NCBI RefSeq assembly: GCF_011045835.1
Contig: NZ_CP047349.1
Span: 992,001-1,056,000 of the forward strand
Direction: 5' to 3'
DNA from: Proteus terrae subsp. cibarius
Lineage (GTDB): Bacteria; Pseudomonadota; Gammaproteobacteria; Enterobacterales; Enterobacteriaceae
Length of the DNA: 64,000 nt
Made by a program: the position numbers and the translations under genes. The notes beneath the pieces are model-generated. The model had not been told where the DNA came from, did not search any database, and saw only the letters and a list, made by a program, of their open reading frames with translations. Of the stretch, positions 52,035 through 63,394 are shown one piece after another (within the stretch, counting starts at the first letter, position 1; each line of letters begins with the position of its first letter).

Positions 52035-52537
52035 TGCGTAGTCGTTTACGAAAGTGGAGTAAAGAACTGATTGTTCTGGTTGTCATTTTCGTTATAGCTT
52101 CTTTTGCAATGGATTGGTGGCGACAACCGACGCCACCATCCTTAACGAATTTACCTGAACTTTATACTGTTGATAATAAAGTTGTTTCGTTGGCTGAATT
52201 GAGTGCTGAAAAGCCCTTGTTAATCTATTTTTGGGCAACGTGGTGTGGAGTTTGTAAACTAACAACACCTGCAGTAAATTCGTTAGCACAAGATGGTTAT
52301 AACGTGACATCTGTTGCGATCCGTTCTGGTGATAACGCAAAGTTAGCGCGTGGTATTCAATCTAAAGGGCTAGTTTTTCCTGTAATAAATGATAGTCGAG
52401 GGGATATTTCTCAACAGTGGGAAATTAGTGCAACACCTTCATTTGTTATTGTTTATAAAGGTGAAATGGTAGGCTTTACGAGTGGTTGGTCATCTTCGTG
52501 GGGATTAAAACTACGTTTATGGTGGGCTTCTATCTAA
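52034..52537 (+). CDS. scsD: ScsD, membrane-anchored thioredoxin-like protein
   Basis: A TlpA-type protein of 167 residues with an N-terminal signal anchor (about residues 10-27). The thioredoxin domain has active site WCGVC (Cys71/Cys74) and cis-Pro (SATPSFVIV). It faces the periplasm and probably receives electrons from ScsB. Last gene of scsABCD; no strong terminator follows before the convergent gene. Confidence 0.93.
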   Translation: MRSRLRKWSKELIVLVVIFVIASFAMDWWRQPTPPSLTNLPELYTVDNKVVSLAELSAEKPLLIYFWATWCGVCKLTTPAVNSLAQDGYNVTSVAIRSGDNAKLARGIQSKGLVFPVINDSRGDISQQWEISATPSFVIVYKGEMVGFTSGWSSSWGLKLRLWWASI

Positions 52538-52545
52538 ATCAGTTA

Positions 52546-53232
52546 TCAGAATTTTAGTAAAGAAAAAATGGTACCGGGTAAGCTGACAATAAAATAGATT
52601 ATTTCATAAATAATATTTTTACGTCTGCGTTCAATTTTTGCATCTTCGGTATTTTGGGCAATTAATGCTTTTTCATTGGTAATGCATTTTGCTGTATTAA
52701 TATGTATTGGCACAATATTAATAGGAATAACGGTTTGATTATTTTTATTAGCAGGAGTTAATTGAGCTAATGTCCAACCATATTGATGCTGTTTATCTCC
52801 AAACGCATTTTGCTGAATAACATAACCATAATAATCTTTACGAAAACCTTTTTCTTCGTTATCGCTGGAAATCTTATGAGCATATTGCCAATAAGATTGA
52901 ATATCTGCTGATGAATGAATTAATTGAGATAATGCTGGTGGCTCAAGTAAGGTGACATTAACGCGTTTAGACTCAGTTTCTTGTTTTTGTTGATCGGCAA
53001 TCGCTGTTTTCCAATGTACAGGTACAATGGTTTTGTCTTCAATAAGTTGGTTAATTGACTCTGGTTGTTTTGATAATACCCAGCCAAATTCATGTTCTTG
53101 TTGATTGAACATCTGGCGTTGGAGCCATTTATTTTCTTTATCCGTACGAAAGCCCTTTGTTTCATTATCTGTTGATATTTTTTTGGCTCTTTGCCAAATA
53201 ATATCGAGAATATGTTCAGGATAATGCCCCAT
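52546..53232 (-). CDS. Unknown protein with internally duplicated module
   Basis: A 228-residue protein I do not recognise. It contains two copies of a module of about 45 residues. The first, near residues 10-52, shows IWQRAKKISTDNETKGFR then HEFGWVLSK; the second, near 113-157, shows YWQYAHKISSDNEEKGFR then HQYGWTLAQL. The shared core is KIS-x-DNE-x-KGFR-x-D, followed 20-odd residues later by a His-x2-GW motif. A basic stretch (IERRRK) and a hydrophobic C-terminal segment (about 207-226) suggest a tail anchor with the modules in the cytoplasm. It converges on scsD with an 8-base gap. Confidence 0.75.
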   Translation of the reverse strand: MGHYPEHILDIIWQRAKKISTDNETKGFRTDKENKWLQRQMFNQQEHEFGWVLSKQPESINQLIEDKTIVPVHWKTAIADQQKQETESKRVNVTLLEPPALSQLIHSSADIQSYWQYAHKISSDNEEKGFRKDYYGYVIQQNAFGDKQHQYGWTLAQLTPANKNNQTVIPINIVPIHINTAKCITNEKALIAQNTEDAKIERRRKNIIYEIIYFIVSLPGTIFSLLKF

Positions 53233-53250
53233 ATAAAGCCCCTTTATTAG

Positions 53251-53295
53251 AAAAAGCTCAACTTAACTAATATTAATCTAGTTAAGTTGAGCTTT
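53251..53295 (-). terminator. strong intrinsic terminator after lnt
   Basis: A perfect 16-bp stem (aaagctcaacttaact and its complement, loop of 11) with a T-run on the minus strand, immediately past the lnt stop codon. It insulates the operon from the duplicated-module gene. Confidence 0.9.
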
Positions 53296-53302
53296 ATTCA
53301 TC

Positions 53303-54826
53303 TTAATTACGGCGTTTAATAAAAGCGATGATAAAGAATAATCCAACTAGTATCCACAAAGGTGTATTACCCCATTTGTAATAAGGGGTTAAACCTGTTG
53401 TTGGTGTGACTTTTTCCGCTAAAGCTCCTTCTTCAAATTGAGGAAGTTGAGAGATTACATCACCATTGGCAGCGATGAAGGCGGTAATGCCGTTATTTGT
53501 CGAGCGTAATAATGGTCTTCCTAACTCAAGAGAACGCATTCTCGCCATTTGAAAATGTTGCCAAGGACCAATTGAATTACCAAACCATGCATCATTAGAA
53601 ATCGTTAATAAGAACCGTGTATCAGGTTTGAAATTAGCGCGAACTTGCTCACCTAAGATAATTTCGTAGCAAATAGCTGCAGTTATTTTAGCATCATTAA
53701 CAGTAAGCTGAGGTTGTACATATTCACCTTGGCTTAATGATGACATCGGTAAATTAAAGAAAGGCGCAAGTGGGCGTAATAGTGATTCTAATGGTACATA
53801 TTCACCAAAAGGAACAAGGTGATGTTTGTTATAGCGATCTGTTGCCGGGTATTGATAAGCATAGTGTTCACCTAATGTGATGACACTATTGTAAAAACGA
53901 TAGCCTTCTAATGTCGGCCGAGCATCAATAATTCCCGTCATTAAATGGGTATCTTGCTCTCTTAATTGCTTATCTAATTCTGCTAAAAAGTTTTGTTGTT
54001 GAATTTCAACATCAGGGATCGCAGATTCGGGCCAAATAATGAGATTTGCATTACCAATAAAAGGGTGGCTTAAGGTGAGATAGGTCTTTAATGTGCTCTC
54101 TAATGTACCTGGTTCCCATTTTAAAGATTGTGCGATATTACCTTGGACTAATGCAATTTCTTGTGTTTCATCAGGCAAAGGTTGATACCACTGATAGGAT
54201 TTAAAGCTGATAGGTAATACTAATAAAAGCAGTGCAACCACAAGGCCGTAAATTGATTTACGATAGATTGTAAATGCAATTAATCCACTAATAACGGTTA
54301 AAAGTAGCGTTATCATGGTGACACCAAAAATAGGTGCAATACCTTTTAAGGGGCCATCAATCTGGCTATAACCAAACTGCAACCAAGGAAAGCCTGATAA
54401 TACCCAACCTCTTAAAAATTCTGTGATTTGCCATAGCGCAGGAGCGGCAAATACAAACCGCCAGAGTGTTGGTTTGGGGAAAAACTTATTCAGTGCTCCT
54501 GCAAATAATAGCGTGTAGAGTGATAAATAGAGAGCTAATAAAATCACTAAAAAGATATTTATTGCAAACGGCATACCACCAAAATCAGCGATACTGACGT
54601 AAACCCAATTTACACCGCTACCAAATAATCCAAATCCCCAAGCAAAACCAAGGAATGCACCTTGACGAGCTGTGCGGTGAGTGATTATCAGTAATAAGCC
54701 AAGTAGTGAAATTAACGCTGCAGGCCAAAAATCAAATGGCGAAAATGCTAATGTGCCAATGGCACCGAAAAAAACCGCCAGAAGGGCGCGAACCCACTGG
54801 CGGTTTAATAAAGAGATCTTATTCAT
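53303..54826 (-). CDS. lnt: Apolipoprotein N-acyltransferase
   Basis: Adds the third acyl chain to outer-membrane lipoproteins. The roughly 507-residue protein has an N-terminal bundle of six or more membrane helices and a periplasmic nitrilase domain. Catalytic regions are visible: Glu in WPESAIPD, Lys in [16 protein letters not shown], and Cys in [11 protein letters not shown]. The ATG at 54824-54826 has AGGA five bases upstream; an ATG pair 15 to 18 bases further up overlaps corC and is less likely. Last gene of miaB-ybeZ-ybeY-corC-lnt. Confidence 0.95.
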   Translation of the reverse strand: MNKISLLNRQWVRALLAVFFGAIGTLAFSPFDFWPAALISLLGLLLIITHRTARQGAFLGFAWGFGLFGSGVNWVYVSIADFGGMPFAINIFLVILLALYLSLYTLLFAGALNKFFPKPTLWRFVFAAPALWQITEFLRGWVLSGFPWLQFGYSQIDGPLKGIAPIFGVTMITLLLTVISGLIAFTIYRKSIYGLVVALLLLVLPISFKSYQWYQPLPDETQEIALVQGNIAQSLKWEPGTLESTLKTYLTLSHPFIGNANLIIWPESAIPDVEIQQQNFLAELDKQLREQDTHLMTGIIDARPTLEGYRFYNSVITLGEHYAYQYPATDRYNKHHLVPFGEYVPLESLLRPLAPFFNLPMSSLSQGEYVQPQLTVNDAKITAAICYEIILGEQVRANFKPDTRFLLTISNDAWFGNSIGPWQHFQMARMRSLELGRPLLRSTNNGITAFIAANGDVISQLPQFEEGALAEKVTPTTGLTPYYKWGNTPLWILVGLFFIIAFIKRRN

Positions 54827-54833
54827 TGATATC

Positions 54834-55715
54834 CTATGCATCATTACCTAGTTCAGGGATTGGTGCATCATCGGGGATATGCACATAAACCTGAATGATC
54901 TTACGGCTATCTGCCATAACAACTTTAAATTGGTAATTATCAATGGTAATAGTTTCACCACGAGCAGGAAGGTGACCAAAGGCTTGCATAACTAAACCGC
55001 CAATTGTATCAACTTCTTCATCGCTGAAATGTGTACCGAACGCTTCATTGAAATCTTCTATCTGGGTTAAAGCTCGAACTGAGTAAGCGTGACGACTCAA
55101 TGGACGAATATCAATATCATCCTCATCATCATACTCATCTTCAATTTCGCCTACGATAAGTTCAAGAATATCTTCAATTGTGACGAGCCCAGATACGCCT
55201 CCGAATTCATCGATCACAATCGCCATATGATAGCGTTGGGAGCGGAACTCTTTTAATAGGCGATCAACCCGTTTACTTTCAGGCACAACAACAGCAGAGC
55301 GTAAGACTTTATCCATACTAAATGGCTCTGCGTCAGTACGCATAAATGGCAATAAATCTTTTGCCATTAATAAGCCTTCAATATGATCTTTGTCTTCGCT
55401 AATGACAGGGAAACGGGAATGTGCTGAATCAATAATCACATCTAAACATTCATCAAGGGTTTGATTGCGTTTTAGTGTGACGATTTGAGAGCGAGGGATC
55501 ATTATGTCCCGAACGCGTTGTTCAGCAATATCCATTACCCCTTCAAGCATGTCGCGGGTGTCAGGATCAATTAATTCTTTCTGTTCAGAATCGCGGATAA
55601 GCTCCATCAGATCATCACGGTTTTTAGGTTCACCGTGGAACCACTGATTAAGCAGTGTGAGAAACCCTTTCTTAGGACCAGGGTTATCGTTACTCGAAGA
55701 TTGGTCGTCGCTCAT
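54834..55715 (-). CDS. corC: CBS-domain protein CorC (YbeX)
   Basis: A 293-residue cytoplasmic protein with two CBS domains (about residues 70-195, including [14 protein letters not shown] and [20 protein letters not shown]) and a C-terminal CorC/HlyC domain. The family has been linked to magnesium and cobalt efflux and, in E. coli as YbeX, to ribosome function. An acidic stretch ([14 protein letters not shown]) follows the CBS pair. It lies 71 bases after ybeY. Confidence 0.94.
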   Translation of the reverse strand: MSDDQSSSNDNPGPKKGFLTLLNQWFHGEPKNRDDLMELIRDSEQKELIDPDTRDMLEGVMDIAEQRVRDIMIPRSQIVTLKRNQTLDECLDVIIDSAHSRFPVISEDKDHIEGLLMAKDLLPFMRTDAEPFSMDKVLRSAVVVPESKRVDRLLKEFRSQRYHMAIVIDEFGGVSGLVTIEDILELIVGEIEDEYDDEDDIDIRPLSRHAYSVRALTQIEDFNEAFGTHFSDEEVDTIGGLVMQAFGHLPARGETITIDNYQFKVVMADSRKIIQVYVHIPDDAPIPELGNDA

Positions 55716-55786
55716 GGCGTTTTAACTATTTTTCCTCATTGAATGGTTAATTAGATATAGTATTTATCATAAAAATAAGAGAACTG

Positions 55787-56254
55787 TTACTCTTTTTCAA
55801 TTAAATAGGGATCTGCATAACCTAAATTTTGTAAGATTTCTGTCTCTAAACCTTCCATTTCTTCGGCTTCATCATCTTCAATATGATCATAGCCCAAAAG
55901 ATGTAGACATCCATGAATAACCATGTGTGCCCAATGTTCTTCAACAGTCTTACTCTGTTCAACCGCCTCTTTTTCTACTACTTGACGGCAAATAATCAAA
56001 TCACCTAATAGAGGCAATTCAATTTCAGGCGGAGCCTCAAAAGGAAAAGAAAGTACGTTAGTCGGTCTGTCTTTTCCGCGATAAGTGAGGTTCAGTTCGT
56101 GACTTTCTGCTTCATCAACAATGCGAATAGTCACTTCACTTACAGGTTGAAATTGCGGTAACACCGCTTCCAACCATGTCATAAATTGGGCTTCAGTAGG
56201 AAGCCCTTGCGTATTTTCACTAGCTACTTGTAAATCAAGGATAACTTCACTCAT
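55787..56254 (-). CDS. ybeY: Endoribonuclease YbeY
   Basis: A single-strand endoribonuclease for 16S rRNA 3' maturation and ribosome quality control. The 155-residue protein has the zinc site [11 protein letters not shown] and the core [13 protein letters not shown]. The ATG at 56252-56254 gives the family start MSEVILDLQ; the gene overlaps the end of ybeZ by eight bases. Confidence 0.96.
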   Translation of the reverse strand: MSEVILDLQVASENTQGLPTEAQFMTWLEAVLPQFQPVSEVTIRIVDEAESHELNLTYRGKDRPTNVLSFPFEAPPEIELPLLGDLIICRQVVEKEAVEQSKTVEEHWAHMVIHGCLHLLGYDHIEDDEAEEMEGLETEILQNLGYADPYLIEKE

Positions 56255-57308
56255 GATTTTCTCTCTGAAGCTTCTCTTTTTCTGCTTTGATAGCTTGGCG
56301 GCGTTTTTGATCTTCCGTTTCCCAAGCTTCATAGGCGATAACGATTTTGGCAACCACAGGATGGCGAACAACGTCTTCACTGTGGAAAAAGTTAAAACTT
56401 AAGTCATTGACATCAGATAAAACTTCAATGGCATGACGTAAGCCTGATTTATTGCCTCTTGGCAGGTCAATTTGGGTAATATCCCCAGTGACAACCGCTT
56501 TAGAGTTAAAGCCAATACGCGTTAAGAACATTTTCATCTGTTCGATAGTGGTGTTTTGGCTTTCATCAAGAATGATAAAGGCGTCATTTAATGTGCGTCC
56601 ACGCATATAGGCGAGGGGCGCGACTTCAATGACATTACGCTCTATTAGTTTCTCAACTTTTTCAAAACCTAACATCTCAAATAACGCATCATAAAGTGGT
56701 CGTAAATAGGGATCGACTTTTTGACTTAAATCGCCCGGTAAAAAGCCCAGTTTTTCACCAGCCTCAACCGCAGGACGCGTTAATAAAATACGACGCACTT
56801 CTTGACGTTCTAGAGCATCAACAGCAGCAGCAACAGCCAGATAAGTTTTCCCTGTACCCGCAGGCCCAATACCAAAAGTAATATCATGGGTCTGGATGTT
56901 GGCAATATATTGTGCCTGATTTGGTGTGCGAGGTTTTATCACCCCTCGCTTAGTTCGAATATTGGTCGACTTCCCAAATTCAGGAACATGCTCATCACTT
57001 TGCTCAAGCACACGGCTTTCTTTGATTGCTAGGTGAATTTGTTCAGGGTCGATATCGGGGATCACGCCTTTAATTGGCGAAGTTTCCACATACAGGCGAC
57101 GTAAAATACCTGCGGCTGCATTGACACACAATGATTTTCCCGTGAGTTTAAAACGGTTATCACGATGATTAATCTCGATACCTAAACGGCGCTCAAGTTG
57201 CTTAATATTATCGTCAAATGGGCCACATAGGCTCATTAAACGGGCATTGTCAGCTGGCTCTAAGAAGATTTCTTGGGTCGCTACCTGTGCATGTGCTATT
57301 ACTGTCAC
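56247..57308 (-). CDS. ybeZ: PhoH-family ATPase YbeZ
   Basis: A 353-residue RNA-associated NTPase paired with YbeY. It has an N-terminal KH-like region ([15 protein letters not shown]), Walker [12 protein letters not shown], Walker B-like [12 protein letters not shown] and [14 protein letters not shown]. It lies 28 bases after miaB and overlaps ybeY, so YbeZ and YbeY are likely made together. Confidence 0.96.
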   Translation of the reverse strand: MTVIAHAQVATQEIFLEPADNARLMSLCGPFDDNIKQLERRLGIEINHRDNRFKLTGKSLCVNAAAGILRRLYVETSPIKGVIPDIDPEQIHLAIKESRVLEQSDEHVPEFGKSTNIRTKRGVIKPRTPNQAQYIANIQTHDITFGIGPAGTGKTYLAVAAAVDALERQEVRRILLTRPAVEAGEKLGFLPGDLSQKVDPYLRPLYDALFEMLGFEKVEKLIERNVIEVAPLAYMRGRTLNDAFIILDESQNTTIEQMKMFLTRIGFNSKAVVTGDITQIDLPRGNKSGLRHAIEVLSDVNDLSFNFFHSEDVVRHPVVAKIVIAYEAWETEDQKRRQAIKAEKEKLQRENHE

Positions 57309-57336
57309 TGATTATCCTTTTGTTAAATCTGATCAA

Positions 57337-58767
57337 TTAAGGTTGGTAAACACCTACCCCTAATTCATCTTCTTTACGTGTACGTGCAATAACGGATTCT
57401 GGAGATTCGTGAATACGTAAATCCATTTGATCTTCCGTTCTAACGACTTTACCACGTAGTGAGTTGGCATAAACGTCAACAATCTCAACATCAACGAATT
57501 TACCAATCATATCCGGTGTACCTTCAAAGTTAACCACACGGTTATTCTCAGTACGACCAGAAAGCTCCATCACATTTTTACGTGAAGGTCCTTCGACCAG
57601 AATACGCTGTACAGTATTTAACATTGCACGGCTAAAGTTCATCGCTTGCTGATTGATGCGTTGTTGTAGCAGATATAAACGCTGTTTCTTCTCATCTTCA
57701 CTGACATCATCAGGTAAATCTGCAGCTGGTGTGCCTGGACGTGCTGAATAGATGAAACTAAAGCTCATATCGAAATTAACATCCGCAATTAATTGCATGG
57801 TTTTTTCAAAGTCGTCTTGAGTTTCACCCGGGAAACCAATGATAAAGTCTGAACTTATCAGAATACCAGGACGTGCTTTGCGTAGTTTGCGAATGATGCT
57901 CTTATATTCAAGCGCAGTATGGTTACGCTTCATTAATGTTAGAATACGGTCAGAACCACTTTGTACTGGTAAGTGTAAATAGCTGACTAATTCTGGTGTA
58001 TCTTCATAAACGGCAACAATATCGTCAGTAAATTCGATAGGGTGGCTGGTAGTAAAGCGAACGCGGTCAATACCGTCAATTGCGGCGACTAAGCGTATTA
58101 ATTCAGCAAAACTACAAATTTGACCATCAAAAGTTGCACCACGATAGGCGTTAACGTTTTGACCTAGCAAGTTTACTTCGCGCACACCTTGTGCCGCTAA
58201 TTGAGCAATTTCAAATAGCACATCATCACAAGGACGGCTAACTTCTTCACCGCGAGTGTAAGGAACTACGCAGAAAGAGCAGTATTTGTTACAGCCTTCC
58301 ATAATGGAAACGAAAGCAGAAGGGCCTTCAGCGCGAGGTTCTGGTAAACGGTCAAATTTTTCGATTTCAGGGAAGCTGATATCGACAACTGGGCTTTTAG
58401 TCCCTTTAACCTGATTAATCATTTCAGGCAAACGGTGTAAAGTCTGTGGTCCGAAGATAATATCGACACACTGCGCACGTTGACGGATGTATTCACCTTC
58501 TTGAGAAGCAACACAACCGCCGACGCCAATGATAATATCGGGTTTATTATCTTTAAAATATTTCCAACGTCCTAACTGATGAAAGACTTTTTCTTGTGCT
58601 TTCTCACGGATAGAACAGGTATTTAGCAGTAGAATGTCCGCATCTTCGGCGACATCGGTTAACTGATAACCGTGGGTGCTTTCGAGTAGGTCTGCCATTT
58701 TGGATGAATCGTACTCATTCATCTGACAGCCCCAAGTTTTAATGTACAGTTTTTTTATCGTCGACAT
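57337..58767 (-). CDS. miaB: tRNA-2-methylthio-N6-dimethylallyladenosine synthase MiaB
   Basis: A radical SAM methylthiotransferase acting on i6A37 of tRNAs that read UNN codons. The 476-residue protein has the N-terminal UPF0004 cluster ligands ([33 protein letters not shown]), the radical SAM motif [15 protein letters not shown] and a C-terminal TRAM domain. First gene of the miaB-lnt operon, divergent from ubiF. Confidence 0.98.
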   Translation of the reverse strand: MSTIKKLYIKTWGCQMNEYDSSKMADLLESTHGYQLTDVAEDADILLLNTCSIREKAQEKVFHQLGRWKYFKDNKPDIIIGVGGCVASQEGEYIRQRAQCVDIIFGPQTLHRLPEMINQVKGTKSPVVDISFPEIEKFDRLPEPRAEGPSAFVSIMEGCNKYCSFCVVPYTRGEEVSRPCDDVLFEIAQLAAQGVREVNLLGQNVNAYRGATFDGQICSFAELIRLVAAIDGIDRVRFTTSHPIEFTDDIVAVYEDTPELVSYLHLPVQSGSDRILTLMKRNHTALEYKSIIRKLRKARPGILISSDFIIGFPGETQDDFEKTMQLIADVNFDMSFSFIYSARPGTPAADLPDDVSEDEKKQRLYLLQQRINQQAMNFSRAMLNTVQRILVEGPSRKNVMELSGRTENNRVVNFEGTPDMIGKFVDVEIVDVYANSLRGKVVRTEDQMDLRIHESPESVIARTRKEDELGVGVYQP

Positions 58768-58954
58768 TGTGTAAATCCGGTATTTTCAGTGAGACAATAG
58801 CTAATCATTGGAAAACGTTGCGTGTAATAAGCCAATAAGGCGGTTATTGTAGTCATTTGTGTGGTCAGTGACTAGAGCAAGTCGGCGCTAATTCTCTATG
58901 GCGTTTAGTTTAATAGAAATAAACTGAAACAGCGCTTACCTATTATTTAAAGTA

Positions 58955-60160
58955 ATGAGTTATGGCATAACAATGATGAGTAATGTAAAAAACGATTTTG
59001 ATGCAATCATCGCTGGTGGCGGGATGATTGGCGCTGCTGTTGCAATTGGGCTGGCGCAAGAAGGATTGCGTGTTGCAATGATTGAACGACAGTCTCCAGC
59101 ACCTTTTGATGCGTCATCTCATCCTGATATCCGTATTTCTGCGATTAGTTGCGCGTCCGTTAGTCTATTAAAACAATTAGGTGCATGGCAACATGTTTTA
59201 GCTATGCGTTCTGCGCCTTATCTTACCTTAGAAACATGGGAAGAAGAAAATGCCCATGTAATCTTTGATGCTAAAAGCTTAGGTTTACCTGAATTAGGAT
59301 ATATGGTTGAAAACCGAATTTTGCAATTAGCTCTTTGGCAAGAGGCTGAACGTTATAGCAATATCACCTTATTATGTCCAAATAGTCTAAGTAAAATGAC
59401 TTATTTAGATGATAAATGGAAAGTGACGCTTTCTGATGGCAGTGAAGTCACTACAAATTTAGTGGTAGGTGCGGATGGTGCAAATTCTCAAGTGCGCCAA
59501 TTTGCGGGTATTGGTAGCAATGGCTGGCAATATCGCCAATCTTGTATGCTGATCACGGTGAAAACAGAATTACCCCCTGAAAAGGGCACATGGCAACGCT
59601 TTTACCCTTCAGGACCTCGTGCTTATTTACCGCTTTTTGATAATTGGGCTTGTTTGGTTTGGTATGATTCGCCTGACAGAATTAGAAAACTGCAAAACAT
59701 GTCGATGGTGCAGTTAGAAAAAGAAATTCAACACGCTTTCCCTGCGCGATTAGGTAAAGCGACACCTATTGCGGCAGGTTCATTCCCATTAACACGTCAG
59801 CATGCAAGTCGTTATGTTGATAAAGGAATTGTTTTGTTGGGAGATGCTGCTCACACCATTAATCCATTAGCAGGACAGGGCGTTAACTTAGGTTATCGTG
59901 ATGTGGACTGTTTCTTGGACTTAGTGGCTGAGGCTAAAAAACATTTTGAGCCTTGGGATTCAATGGCGTTATTGAAAAAATACCAGCGTCGTCGTATGCC
60001 TGATAATTTAGTTATGCAAGCGGGTATGGACGTATTTTATCACGCCTTTAGTCACCAACTACCGGGTTTAAAAGTCGTTAGAAATATCGGCCTTTTAGCC
60101 GCTCAACATGCAGGAAAAGCGAAAGAAGCGGCATTGCGTTATGCGTTAGGTATTAAATAA
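58955..60160 (+). CDS. ubiF: Ubiquinone biosynthesis hydroxylase UbiF
   Basis: A flavin monooxygenase that hydroxylates 2-octaprenyl-3-methyl-6-methoxy-benzoquinol late in ubiquinone synthesis. The roughly 400-residue protein has the FAD-binding GGGMIGAAVAIGLAQEG, GADGANSQVR and GDAAHTINPLAGQGVNLGY. The start is uncertain: ATGs at 58955, 58973 and 58976 are possible and none has a strong ribosome-binding site. The last two match the family N-terminus better. Confidence 0.94.
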   Translation: MSYGITMMSNVKNDFDAIIAGGGMIGAAVAIGLAQEGLRVAMIERQSPAPFDASSHPDIRISAISCASVSLLKQLGAWQHVLAMRSAPYLTLETWEEENAHVIFDAKSLGLPELGYMVENRILQLALWQEAERYSNITLLCPNSLSKMTYLDDKWKVTLSDGSEVTTNLVVGADGANSQVRQFAGIGSNGWQYRQSCMLITVKTELPPEKGTWQRFYPSGPRAYLPLFDNWACLVWYDSPDRIRKLQNMSMVQLEKEIQHAFPARLGKATPIAAGSFPLTRQHASRYVDKGIVLLGDAAHTINPLAGQGVNLGYRDVDCFLDLVAEAKKHFEPWDSMALLKKYQRRRMPDNLVMQAGMDVFYHAFSHQLPGLKVVRNIGLLAAQHAGKAKEAALRYALGIK

Positions 60161-60166
60161 TTAGAA

Positions 60167-60209
60167 ATGCGATGATCTGAGTTGGATATCAACAATAAGA
60201 TCATCGCAT
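60167..60209. terminator. hairpin between ubiF and fghA
   Basis: A perfect 12-bp inverted repeat (atgcgatgatct/agatcatcgcat, loop of 19) fills the gap between two convergent genes. It has no clear T-run but probably blocks read-through in both directions. Confidence 0.7.
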
Positions 60210-60214
60210 AATTG

Positions 60215-61045
60215 TTACGCTTTTAAATGCTTGGCATGAAAAGCAATATGCTCGCCAATAAAACTCGCCACAAAATAGTAACTGTGATCGTACCCTTGAT
60301 GTAAATTCAATTGATAAGGGAACTGTTTTGTATCGCAAGCTTGTGCAAATAATTCAGGCTTCAGTTGTTCTTGATAGAAAGGATCATCAAGTCCGACATC
60401 AACACGCATAGGTAACACACTTTCTGCTTGGTTAATTAATTCAACCGCATCATATTGTTGCCACTGTGTCATATCATCGCCTAAATAAGCGCTAAACGCT
60501 TTTTTACCCCAAGGAACAACTGATGGTGCCACAATTGGAGAAAACGCTGACACACTGCTGTAGCGTGCCGAATTTCGCAATGCAATCGTTAATGCACCAT
60601 GTCCACCCATTGAATGTCCACTAATAGCTCGTTGATGAGTCACTGGAAAATGCGTTTCTATTAGCGCAGGAAGTTCATCAACAATGTAGTTATACATATT
60701 GTAATGAGCATTCCACGGCGATTGTGTGGCATTAAGGTAAAAACCAGCACCTTGTCCTAAATCATAAGCACTATCATCAGCGACATTTTCACCGCGAGGG
60801 CTAGTATCAGGTACCACTAAAACAATGCCGTGTTGTGCCGCAAATTGTTGAGCACCTGATTTAGTAATAAAATTTTGCTCGTTGCAGGTTAAGCCTGATA
60901 ACCAATATAAAACAGGGTATTTTTGCGCTTCTTCCATAGGAGGAAGATAGATGGCAAATTTCATCTCACAATTTAACGTCTTTGAAGTATGTTGATAAAC
61001 TTCTTGCCAACCCTCAAAACAGGCGTGACGTTCAATCCTTTCCAT
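60215..61045 (-). CDS. fghA: S-formylglutathione hydrolase
   Basis: Hydrolyses S-formylglutathione to formate and glutathione, the second step of formaldehyde detoxification. The 276-residue esterase-D-family protein has the nucleophile motif SGHSMGGHGAL, a first region LSGLTCNEQNF and a His near the end (LHQGYDHSYYFVASF). The ATG at 61043-61045 has AAAGGAG seven bases upstream. A 9-bp hairpin (aaacctatg/cataggttt, 61070-61090) lies between it and the dehydrogenase gene and could tune relative expression. Confidence 0.96.
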   Translation of the reverse strand: MERIERHACFEGWQEVYQHTSKTLNCEMKFAIYLPPMEEAQKYPVLYWLSGLTCNEQNFITKSGAQQFAAQHGIVLVVPDTSPRGENVADDSAYDLGQGAGFYLNATQSPWNAHYNMYNYIVDELPALIETHFPVTHQRAISGHSMGGHGALTIALRNSARYSSVSAFSPIVAPSVVPWGKKAFSAYLGDDMTQWQQYDAVELINQAESVLPMRVDVGLDDPFYQEQLKPELFAQACDTKQFPYQLNLHQGYDHSYYFVASFIGEHIAFHAKHLKA

Positions 61046-61098
61046 TTTGACTCCTTTAAAAACAAAGACAAACCTATGAGACATAGGTTTGAGAATGA

Positions 61099-62506
<1,408 letters not shown>

Positions 62507-62521
62507 ACATAATCCTTAAAT

Positions 62522-62543
62522 ATACTATAGGGGAGTATAGTAT
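62522..62543 (-). promoter_or_regulatory. FrmR operator
   Basis: An inverted repeat with 8-bp perfect arms (atactata/tatagtat) around a G-rich spacer (ggggag), 16 bases before frmR. This TACT-G-tract-AGTA layout is typical of RcnR/FrmR operators. A second G-run next to tatg (62548-62557) could be a weaker half-site. Confidence 0.85.
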
Positions 62544-62699
62544 TTAGAGGGGGGTATGTACAGAGAGAGCAATAATATGTGGAATGATGAGAATAAAAAT
62601 GCTGGTGTGGAGCTTATTGCTCTTTGAGAGAAGGGGAATAAAAAAATGGAGAAGAAATGATATTTAGATAACAGATAGGAAAAACGTAAGAGACAAAAA

Positions 62700-62724
62700 C
62701 AAAAAAGACCCGCTATGCGAGTCT
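62700..62724 (-). terminator. terminator of the tRNA operon
   Basis: An 8-bp stem with one G-T pair (agacccgc/gcgagtct, loop of 3) and a T-run on the minus strand, 37 bases past the last tRNA-Leu. It looks like a diverged copy of the internal terminator at 62857-62882. Confidence 0.85.
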
Positions 62725-62760
62725 TATCTGTTGATTCGTGATAAACACGTTAGTAATCAA

Positions 62761-62845
62761 TGGTGCGGGAGGCGAGACTTGAACTCGCACACCTTGCGGC
62801 GCCAGAACCTAAATCTGGTGCGTCTACCAATTTCGCCACTCCCGC
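62761..62845 (-). tRNA. tRNA-Leu (UAG)
   Basis: An 85-base class II tRNA with encoded CCA, read on the minus strand. It has a long variable arm and anticodon TAG, with the sequence of E. coli leuW. It is the last gene of the operon and appears identical to the tRNA-Leu at 63303-63387. It lies beyond an intrinsic terminator, unlike the other six. Confidence 0.95.
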
Positions 62846-62856
62846 AACAACTTGGA

Positions 62857-62882
62857 GAAAAAAAGACTCGCTCAGCGAGTCT
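62857..62882 (-). terminator. internal terminator between tRNA-Gln and tRNA-Leu
   Basis: A perfect 8-bp stem (agactcgc/gcgagtct, loop of 3) with seven Ts on the minus strand, 13 bases after the third tRNA-Gln. It should stop most transcripts before the final tRNA-Leu. Confidence 0.85.
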
Positions 62883-62895
62883 CTCTTTCAAAATA

Positions 62896-62970
62896 TGGCT
62901 GGGATACCAGGATTCGAACCTGGGAATGCCAGGATCAAAACCTGGTGCCTTACCGCTTGGCGATATCCCA
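62896..62970 (-). tRNA. tRNA-Gln (UUG)
   Basis: A 75-base tRNA with encoded CCA on the minus strand. The acceptor stem is TGGGATA; the anticodon loop TTTTGAT gives anticodon TTG. It appears identical to the copy at 63201-63275. Confidence 0.95.
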
Positions 62971-62975
62971 AAAAA

Positions 62976-63052
62976 TGGTGGCTATGACGGGATTCGAACC
63001 TGTGACCCCAACATTATGAGTGTTGTGCTCTAACCAGCTGAGCTACATAGCC
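62976..63052 (-). tRNA. tRNA-Met (CAU, elongator)
   Basis: A 77-base tRNA with encoded CCA on the minus strand. The sequence follows E. coli metT/metU (starting GGCTATGTAGCTCAG), with anticodon CAT; it is not an initiator tRNA, as it lacks the C1 mismatch and the GGG/CCC anticodon stem. Confidence 0.95.
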
Positions 63053-63084
63053 GTATTGAATCTAGCTGTCTTTCTGTTGAAAGA

Positions 63085-63159
63085 TGGCTGGGGTACCAGG
63101 ATTCGAACCTGGGAATGCCAGGATCAAAACCTGGTGCCTTACCGCTTGGCGATACCCCA
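63085..63159 (-). tRNA. tRNA-Gln (UUG)
   Basis: A 75-base tRNA with encoded CCA on the minus strand and anticodon TTG. It differs from the other two Gln copies by an A-to-G change in each strand of the acceptor end (TGGGGTA), a paired substitution that keeps the stem. Confidence 0.95.
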
Positions 63160-63200
63160 TCCGCTAATTCAATTGTCAACACACTTATTTATCAGAAATA

Positions 63201-63275
63201 TGGCTGGGATACCAGGATTCGAACCTGGGAATGCCAGGATCAAAACCTGGTGCCTTACCGCTTGGCGATATCCCA
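63201..63275 (-). tRNA. tRNA-Gln (UUG)
   Basis: A 75-base tRNA with encoded CCA on the minus strand and anticodon TTG. It appears identical to 62896-62970. It is third in transcription order, after Met and Leu. Confidence 0.95.
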
Positions 63276-63302
63276 ACTGATAAATTCTTGACGAGGTTAA
63301 AA

Positions 63303-63387
63303 TGGTGCGGGAGGCGAGACTTGAACTCGCACACCTTGCGGCGCCAGAACCTAAATCTGGTGCGTCTACCAATTTCGCCACTCCCGC
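63303..63387 (-). tRNA. tRNA-Leu (UAG)
   Basis: An 85-base class II tRNA with encoded CCA on the minus strand, anticodon TAG. Second gene of the operon, in the position of leuW in E. coli metT-leuW-glnU-glnW-metU-glnV-glnX. Confidence 0.95.
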
Positions 63388-63394
63388 AAAAAGA

